From Eucalyptus grandis (Eukaryota; Streptophyta; Magnoliopsida; Myrtales; Myrtaceae): a stretch of DNA of 64,000 nt. Position numbers and translations under genes: made by a program. The stretch spans positions 9,238,001 to 9,302,000 of the forward strand of contig NC_052613.1 of assembly GCF_016545825.1 (NCBI RefSeq), in the 5' to 3' direction. The notes under the pieces were generated by a model. It was given only the letters and a program-made list of their open reading frames with translations, was not told the DNA's origin and searched no databases. Below, piece after piece: positions 57,201 to 64,000 of this stretch. Position 1 is the stretch's first letter; the number at the start of each line of letters is the position of its first letter.

Positions 57201-59963
57201 CAGTTTTCAATAATCAAAAGCAGGAACTGAATCCAGCAGACCGGGAATAGGCCTTGAAACAGCAAATTCCTCTGTCTACCTGCAGTCAGAGAGATCCAAT
57301 CCAATGTGCATCGCTAGTACCAAGAACACAAATAGGTTACACACAATGACACAGCCTAAAGGAAACCCCCTGGGGGGGAGATGAAGTAAGGTTTCTATTT
57401 TGTTGTAAAAGACAGATAGAATGCACTTGAGAAAAGAAGAGAGGTTAGGTTGAGGGACTCATGGTTTTTAACTTTTTCCAAAAAGCAACCGGTAGTCAAC
57501 TAATGAACTCTTATCACTTGATTGGTGCTGTGCGCGAGGCCCCAAGTTTTAAGTCACAATTTCACTTCTTTGCTGGCATGAAGTGGATAGTTTTCTTTTT
57601 CATTTTCATAATGTAAAGATTGTTCAACCAGGTAACCAGCTTGGTTGGTCTGGTCCTCTGGTTGAACTGATGTATCTACGCCATAAACTGGAACTGAACC
57701 GACCTAAGGATACTTTTAGATATGCTGAGCTGAGAAACTGGATCAAATCAGGCAGGTTCAGATGATAAAACGAAATTGATGTTTGCACCTAATCAACAGG
57801 ACATAAGGCCACTACGGGTGCCCCAAGAAAGTTGCCTTCGTTAAAATGGCACTCAAACTCATGACCATGCATCTTGAGGTGCAATTGGTTGTTGGTTATT
57901 TCCAAATTTGCTAACACCATGGGATCGGTAGAGACCATACTCAACTGCAAATGCTAGGTGGAAAGCATCATGAAGTATAAAATGCTAAAACATGTCATAC
58001 AGAGTGACAAACTGCAAATGGATATACACCTTACATTCTAAGCAGTCAACTTACATACCTTATTTCCCAGCTGTCAAGTCATAGAATTACATGCTTTATT
58101 ATAACAAATTGACGCTCTGTAGTCTACACCATTAGATACAAGAATGCAAAGAGCATACCTGCTCCTCTTCTTTTGCCATATGCTGGCTAATTGATGTCTG
58201 GAGGGCTCCTGTACAAGACGCCAGCTCCCTAGGAAAATTTTCATCCATCCGTGCAACATTGTTTAGCAAGTCAAATAGATGATCAAAGAGATTGCTTTCA
58301 CCCTCATGCTCCAAGGAATATGTTTGTGCCACATTTTTTACGCGTATGTCAAGAGCTGGAAAGATCACCTGCAGCTCAAGCAAAAAATTGGTCATAACTT
58401 CAGATTGGGCAGAATGGAGACTGACTCATGTGGTAGAAGAGCTCTCTCATTCTGACGATAACATCAAACAAGCACCATTTCCTCATATACAATCAGCCAT
58501 AGAGGCAACTTCAACTGAAAAGAGCCCAGAAGACATAACAATGCAACTAAATAGAAGTTTCTTCTACAGATCAAACCCCCAGCTCCTATGTAACCCTCTC
58601 ATTTCTAGGAACTCAGTCAGAGGTTTTTCACATGATGAGAAATGTCCTAACCTCTCATAAGTGCACATGTCATGGCATGAGCATATTCACTATTATGCAA
58701 GCAAATAGAATTGCAGATAGTTATTCCAACATACAAATGATGATTGCCTTTGCAGTGGCACAACAGTGCAAAAATCATGCATTAGTATAGAATGAACAAA
58801 AAAGTTCAACTATAGTAATAATGTGAAGAGGAGTTCTATCATGAAGCGTGCCACTGCCATCCTCTACCAAATTATCAACTCATTGCAATTCATTAAAACA
58901 GCATGTTAAAGGGCCAGTCAACTCCTCCATGTAAGACAGGGTCCCTGACAGTGCCAGTTCAAAGACTAATCTGGTTTTCAGACACCACCACTAAGTGGGT
59001 AATTTCTTGCAAAGCCAAGTTGACGTTGCAAGCTATCGAGTGCGAAGTGTTGACATCTGAGTGGGAAATTTCTTAAGAAGCCAACTTGACATCACAAGCT
59101 ACTGAGTGGTGGTCCTGACGTCTCACTAGAAAGGAACTTGAAAATATTGCTTTTGGCGATAGTGCCACGGAAGTATGGAGTAAATCCTTAAATAAGAAAA
59201 CAGAACAAGAAGCCAGGATACTGTTTCTCGAATATGACGAAAAAGGAAATGCAAAGAATGTTCAAGAGAACGTATTTGTACACCTCTTTCTCTGATCCCT
59301 CTGTTCTATGTGTGTACACTTGCACGCGTGCCTTACGTGAATGCCATAATACATCGCATCAATTACAACATTTAAAGACGTTCAGAGGGGGAGAGAGAGA
59401 GAGAGAGAAGTCGCGCTCGGAAGTGGTAGCTTACAATTCCATTACTCCTAATTACGCGAGAGAAATTAAACTGTCGTTTGCCAATAGCGCGAATGAGGAG
59501 CTAAAAGCTACCAGTTCTCTCCTCGTCTTCAGGCGAAATTCCGAGCACACGGAGGGGAAAAGTAAATGCTCTCCACAAATTCAATCATTCAACAGACTAA
59601 TCTCAATCGCCATCTCCCCAAACCAAATACGCTAATCACAGACCTCCGTCTCAGATTAGCAATTGCTAAAATCGCTCCACAAAATCGCATAACCCGCACC
59701 CGCAAATGCATATCTCGACATCGGAAGGCGAGAGAACACAAGGAGATAAAAATCGGTACCTCGTCCTCGGCGCTGGTGTGATGCTTGCACATCGATCGCA
59801 GGAAATGGTAGCGCCCGAGGAGGGGCTCGATGTCGGCGCGCTGCCCCGTCGCGTAGGCCACGGCGAACTGGTGGAGCGCGTCCAGCTCGTTGAGGATCGC
59901 CTTGTGGAAATACAGGATGATCAGGATCGGCGACTTGAGCTCGCGCTTGTCGAGGCCGCACAT
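51278..59963 (-). CDS. BTS: BRUTUS-type iron-sensing E3 ubiquitin ligase (hemerythrin-CHY-RING), 14 exons
   Basis: BRUTUS proteins bind iron through hemerythrin domains and ubiquitinate bHLH regulators of iron uptake in the nucleus. Exons, all GT/AG and in frame: 59963-59760, 58368-58159, 56706-56512, 56419-56067, 55722-55494, 55113-54945, 54833-53610, 53467-53296, 53161-52940, 52857-52720, 52516-52282, 52115-52056, 51727-51656, 51421-51278. From the in-frame ATG at 59963 this gives 1208 residues (Arabidopsis BTS about 1254). Three hemerythrin domains are at about 10-140 (HHTSAEDE), 268-400 ([16 protein letters not shown]) and 614-775 ([18 protein letters not shown]). CHY zinc finger about 957-993 ([16 protein letters not shown]), CTCHY 994-1085, RING about 1085-1135 (NCPICCDF...CGHYMHSSC...CPIC), C-terminal zinc ribbon 1165-1195. 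The usual N-terminal 40 residues are out of frame (see 59964-60088). Confidence 0.93.
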
Positions 59964-60088
59964 CGCCGCCGCCGCCGCCGCCACAGCCCCGCCGGGGCCG
60001 AATCCACGCCCCCGCCGCCGCTCTCGACGGCGTTCGAGAGCACCGCCACGCCCCCGCCGCCGCCGCTCCCCGCCAACGGCGTCGACAT
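59964..60088 (-). other. Out-of-frame N terminus of the BRUTUS-type gene
   Basis: An ATG at 60088 opens MSTPLAGSGGGGGVAVLSNA, then VESGGGGVDSAPAG. This wording resembles other BRUTUS N termini (Met-x-Thr-Pro-Leu, Gly run, VAVL), but it is one base short of the phase of the hemerythrin domain and reads into a stop. The phase changes within or near the (CGG)n run just before 59963. Either this allele has a one-base loss so that translation begins at 59963, or the base is missing from the assembly. Confidence 0.6.
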
Positions 60089-60103
60089 TTCGCCGTCGCT
60101 CTC

Positions 60104-60243
60104 CCGCTCTCTCTAGATTCACCTCGACCTTCTCCCTCTCTCTCTCCCTCTCTCTCTCTCTCTAAAAGTCTCCGCAGAGGCTTTCTCTCTCTACAACCTC
60201 TTATCTCGTTTTCTTCTCTCTCTCTCTCTCTCTCTCTCTTCTC
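60104..60243 (-). repeat. (CT)n tracts in the BRUTUS-type gene leader
   Basis: Several CT/TC runs (60104-60165 and 60216-60240) lie between the TATA box and the start codon. They read as GA repeats in the transcript. GA/CT-rich leaders are common in plant genes. Confidence 0.7.
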
Positions 60244-60335
60244 CGTTTAATTTTTTCCCGTCTGCAATCTTCTCCTTCGTTTTGGCGTTTTCCTCGGCAC
60301 CAGAGGAGGAGGAAGGGCGCAGGAGGAGGAGGCCG

Positions 60336-60347
60336 TTTTTATATATA
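60336..60347 (-). promoter_or_regulatory. TATA box of the BRUTUS-type gene
   Basis: The minus strand reads TATATATAAAAA, about 250 bases upstream of the first candidate ATG (60088), so transcription should start near 60305. It is directly downstream of the ACGT-core cluster. Confidence 0.7.
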
Positions 60348-60356
60348 GTCGACCTG

Positions 60357-60430
60357 CCGCCACGTGGCGGATCCGCCACGTCGGACGCTGACGTCAGCGC
60401 GCGGGCCGTCCCGTGGAGCCACGTGATTGG
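60357..60430 (-). promoter_or_regulatory. Cluster of palindromic ACGT-core elements (two G-boxes, CRE/TGA palindrome, CCAAT)
   Basis: Within 75 bases upstream of the TATA box are a G-box CACGTG at 60361-60366 inside the 14-base palindrome ccgccacgtggcgg (60357-60370), an overlapping perfect 20-base palindrome ACGTGGCGGATCCGCCACGT (60362-60381), a 14-base palindrome cgctgacgtcagcg (60386-60399) with a TGACGTCA core, a second G-box at 60420-60425, and a minus-strand CCAAT at 60426-60430. G-boxes bind bHLH and bZIP factors. BRUTUS is known to be induced by iron deficiency through subgroup IVc bHLH factors, so autoregulation through its own targets is a reasonable inference. Confidence 0.6.
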
Positions 60431-60689
60431 ACTCGTCCGGTCGCGTCGACGGCGTGCGGGGGCCGGATCCCGTCCTCGTTTGCCGATGACGTGGAGGCAT
60501 TACGGGAGATTTCGCTCGCCGTATCTGGAATTTGACTTGAAATTAACATGAAGTACTAAAGAATTCTGTTAAAAAAAAAAAAAAGAATAATTCGGCAATT
60601 GATATAATCGAAGGGCGAATTCCCGTGCATCGGATTTGGCTAACCTGCGAGGTCAATTGTGCTAGCATCTGGGCAACCTCGGACTTCAC

Positions 60690-61220
60690 ACGGAATATAA
60701 TTTTCGGAAAAAGTATTTTCTGAATTTTTCGAAGTTCGGCTCTTGAGAAGTGAATGGATCAGGGAAAAATATTTTTCCTTGATGAGTTTTTATTTTTAAA
60801 TTTTTTTGTTCCTTTTCTTTCAAAGTTCGGCTTTTTATTTTCAATTGTGCTAGCATCTAGGCAATTTATTTTTCTTTTCCTTTTTATTTGTATAAAGAAT
60901 TGAGTTTTTATTTTTAAATTTTTTTTTCTTTCTTTCTTTTTTCTTTTTTCCTGACTAGTTGCTGGCCAGCAACCGGCGAAGGAAGAAGAAATTAAAAAAA
61001 AGAAAAAAAAAAAAAAAAAACAAATTTAAAAATAAAATAATAGAAAATATTGAAATGAGTGTATGGAAGAAAAGATTTATCTTATCGAATGGCAAAAACT
61101 AGTTTATTTTTAAGTTTCAGTCGAACATAAAAAAAAAAAAAATATAGCCATTTCCTAGAAAATGGCTTCTTGGAAAGTATTTTCTATAAAAGTCATATTT
61201 TTTGCAAAATGAGTGAAGTC
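60690..61220. mobile_element. Foldback MITE centred on a 16-base palindrome
   Basis: 'Ttttcggaaaaagtattttct' near 60704 is matched in inverted form by 'ggaaagtattttctataaaagtca' near 61165. Inside, a polypyrimidine run (60917-60950) mirrors a polypurine run (60980-61020) around the perfect palindrome gttgctggccagcaac (60958-60973). Such hairpins are typical of Mutator- or hAT-derived MITEs. No target duplication was defined. Confidence 0.5.
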
Positions 61221-62799
61221 TTAAAATAAAATTCTCAATTTTCACTCCATATCCAAATTTGTTTACTTGCCCACAAATCAATGCTTTTTTTTTTCGATAT
61301 CATTAACTTCGGGAGGCTACTATTGTTCCATATGAAAGAGAGTGTGCTCATGAAGACATTAAATCTGATAATGAACCTTCGATTGGCCCAGATGTTGACC
61401 ATTTAGAAGAAATGAGTGGTTATTTTTAGATGCGTAGTCAAATTTGAGGCTAAAATGAAAGTCGAGATTTTTTTTTTTTTGGAGGACAAAAGAAATTTGG
61501 GGTAAATTTGGGATTAAACCTAAAGGTGGAGTTTCTTTACGGAATTAGGCCAACATTAAACCGTATACTTTTTTTTGTCATTTCTTAAATTTTAAATAAT
61601 CATATTTATACATTTCAAAAAGAGAAAGGATCTCCTACTCTCTGTGAATATTGGATGTCAATTACTGACAAATTCCAAATGTTACAATGTTAAATAAAGG
61701 GAGTTCTAATTTTTAAATACTTAGATGCCGTGCATCCGCGCGTGATCTAATTTTTTAAAATACCGTAGATGTCGCCATTGTTATGAATGTTAGATAACGA
61801 CACTTAACTTCCAGAATTGCGGTAGCATGAAAAGACCTATAGAATTTTCAAAAATTGTAGATGGGAAATTATAAAAAGAAAAAGGATATTAATATATGCA
61901 AAAATCCCATGCTAGCGAAATTTCAAAAAAATAAATAAATTAATTGGCAGCTTACTTTTCTTTTCTTGAAAGTAAGTTGAAAGTTACACGATCATTCAAT
62001 GATGTCACCTAATCATAGGGACGGCACCGGTTAAGAAGACGACACGACCCGAGTCATCGTTGCATGTTCACTGTTGGATTAAAGGGCGATGATAAGATCA
62101 AGGTCGCATGGGAATATGACACGAAGGCGATGGTATTGGCACCGGCGGGTTAATTATGTTCGGCATGTCATCCGCGTAACGAACTTAAGATTTCTTCTTT
62201 TTCCCGACAGAAATCCCAAAGGTACTAGCTAAGGCGAAAAGGGATTTCGCGATTGGATTTCCCCACTGTGGTTTCTTCCCTTCTCATCATCGTCTTCGTC
62301 CTAAATCTTCCTTTTTCGCTTGTTTTTCCAGTTGACCCCAGAGGGAGATTATGGAACCCTAGAAGTCAAAAGTAGAAGGGGAGGGTGATGTTTCTTTTGA
62401 CTTTTTGTGCGTTGTTCTTGGACCGCGAGTGAGTAAAAGTTGTCACGTGAATGGAGCTGGCTTCCATCTTATCAGGAGAAAGGGTGGAGACGAGTAAGTT
62501 TCAGGAGTAGGTCTCCCACGTCCCGAAGAGAGACAAAAGTCTGAAAGAAAGTGAGTATAAAGGTATAAAGTAGTAACCGAAAAAAAAAAAAAAACATGTC
62601 ATTCATAAAATATATATATATATATATATATATATTCGAATGTATCTCCCAAATAATAAATATAATAATTCATTAAATTATCCCAACTATCAAACATAAC
62701 TTTAGATAACATGAAGACCCCATAATTTTTCAGATTAAGCTATCATATTAAAAAAAAAAAAAAAAGCTTCGAAATGTCCATTTCAATTGGTCAATTGGA
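61221..62799. other. AT-rich intergenic DNA with a solo TIR-like segment and (AT)n tract
   Basis: About 61435-61560 ('gaggacaaaagaaatttggggtaaatttg...ggaattaggcc') resembles one arm of the element at 30348-31106 without its partner. A pure (TA)n tract lies at 62611-62635. No gene is visible. Confidence 0.4.
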
Positions 62800-64000
62800 T
62801 GAGGGAGCCAAAAAGTCTTTTCTCTTTCTTCTCTTTTTTTCCATCGTCTCGTCAACCTTCAGCCATAGGGGAGGATTTGAGCTAGTCTCACCCTCTCCTC
62901 TCTGTTTTGTTGATTTTGTTTGTATTTTATTGTTCTTATTTTATTTTTTTTTTTCTCTCCCAATTTAAATTTACAAGCTCCTCTTTTGATTTAGTTTTCC
63001 ATTTGAAAGTTTGAACTCTTCTGATCTAGATGAGGGAGTTTAATAAATATGCGTTTTGCAGATCTAATGCCCCTTTGCTCTGTTTGTTTAAGGTTCTTTG
63101 CTTTTAGTATTGATAATGATCGCAGGATTTTTGGCATCTTGTTGATTTACGAAGATTTGCTCCTCTGTATGTTAGATCCGTGTTTATTTGACCTATTTTA
63201 GTTGTCTCCATATGACAATAGTATAGAGGATGCTAAACTTAGCAACGGGCAATGTAGTAATTATTGGAGAAAGAAATTTCAGCATGTACACAAGATTCAA
63301 TGGTCGGGTGCCGATTTTGTTTGACAAATCTGTTCTTGTAGATTGAATTTGTGTTTAATTTTGCTGATACTTCATTGATCCTTCTTAATTTTCAGATTTG
63401 GCTTTGCTTTTCCAATATTCATACTCTTTTTTTTTTTTTGGGAAAGAAATATTCATACTTTGTTTTGCTTTGTTTTGTCATGAAAATTTTATATTTTTAT
63501 CCTTTTGAGTAATGAATATAATTTTCTTTCGAAAAAACTCAGTCAATTACAAGATGGAGGCGGGACATTTATGGTAGCACGAGGATGTTAGATGATGAGA
63601 GCCGTGAAGGAGACGCAACTTGGGAAATTGGAAAGGGGGAAATACATGGTGGACATCCAATTTTGATACATAACATATACAAGTGGAAAAGAGTTCCTTC
63701 ACGAGAAGTTACTACTAGTGGAAATTTGAAACGAGGGAACTCGAGAAAAGCCATTTACGAGAAATTATTTTGATTTTCGAGAAATTATTTTAGTGCATTA
63801 AGAATACCATTTGCAGCTAATAGACCCGAAGTTTTCAGTTTTTTGACGAATTTGCATGTTTAGTTGTAGTTGTCGAAATGAATTCACACGTTTAGACACG
63901 ACTGGAGGTCGAAAAGACCCGGCTTTCAAGATTTCACAATCCCGGTCCTTTTTGGCACCCCTCGTAGTGTCATCGAATGGTTAGGATTTCATATTCATTA
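62800..64000 (+). other. Possible untranslated leader or first intron of a gene beyond the window
   Basis: From about 62800 the sequence becomes T-rich with phrases common in plant leader introns ('tttgttgattttgtttg', 'gatctagatgaggg', 'ttagatccgtgtttatttg'). No coding exon with support follows before the end of the window. A 61-codon minus-strand and a 62-codon plus-strand frame at 63569-63773 overlap and are unrecognised. This is a weak suggestion only. Confidence 0.2.
63414..63459 (-). mobile_element. Micro-insertion with 12-base target duplication
   Basis: AATATTCATACT at 63414-63425 and 63448-63459 brackets 22 bases (c, a T run, then gggaaaga). On the minus strand this is a short 5' remnant followed by a poly(A) tail, the same architecture as at 316-361. 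Confidence 0.55.

Noticed and set aside
59656..60165. Long Arg/Pro-rich frames on both strands at the BRUTUS-type start
   Set aside because: These are alternative frames of GC-rich exon 1 and the CT-rich leader. Only the frame continuing the hemerythrin domain is supported.

Overview
This window is nuclear DNA from a flowering plant, most likely a eudicot. It has intron-rich genes with GT/AG junctions, (CT)n-rich leaders, and AT-rich intergenic DNA crowded with plant transposons: a Tekay-type Ty3/gypsy element, tRNA-derived SINEs, a LINE remnant and many terminal-inverted-repeat (TIR) elements. Nothing in the sequence alone fixes the species.

Region 1 (1-15.6 kb) holds no convincing intact gene. 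A unit of about 2.3 kb (50-2290) is repeated at 2726-7415, where the second copy has gained a SINE and two TIR elements. Next come two SINEs that used the same target motif (8343-8675), a LINE remnant (9050-10107), and a TIR element with a clean 9-base target duplication lying inside another one (10208-12462). A 0.77-kb repeat at 14465-15230 returns inverted at 34190-34950.

Region 2 (15,616-27,114) is one complete but coding-dead chromovirus retrotransposon on the minus strand. It has 3.3-kb LTRs, TGTGG...CCACA ends, a GGTAA target duplication, an initiator-Met tRNA primer site and a polypurine tract.

Region 3 (27.1-38.3 kb) is a pseudogene and repeat graveyard: a receptor-kinase tail (28.6-29.0 kb), a FAR1-related pseudogene (29.7-32.5 kb) split by a TIR element, a MITE, and a minus-strand SINE.

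Region 4 (38.3-60.4 kb) is the genic part. It carries an AMSH-type JAMM deubiquitinase (14 exons, plus), a serine-rich MAKR-like gene with an internal repeat (plus, apparently single-exon), and a BRUTUS-type hemerythrin/RING E3 ligase (14 exons, minus). The BRUTUS-type gene has a TATA box and a cluster of ACGT-core palindromes. The AMSH and BRUTUS products add or remove ubiquitin, but in different processes (endosomal sorting and iron homeostasis), so their adjacency looks like inherited synteny and not an operon-like unit. From memory of Arabidopsis, both BRUTUS and AMSH1 lie beside paralogous genes that resemble the middle gene.

Region 5 (60.4-64 kb) is again AT-rich, with a palindromic MITE and a possible untranslated leader of a gene lying beyond the window. 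I found no rRNA, tRNA, CRISPR or organelle-derived segment by eye. Exon boundaries were placed by hand from splice signals and reading frame; transcript data were not available.
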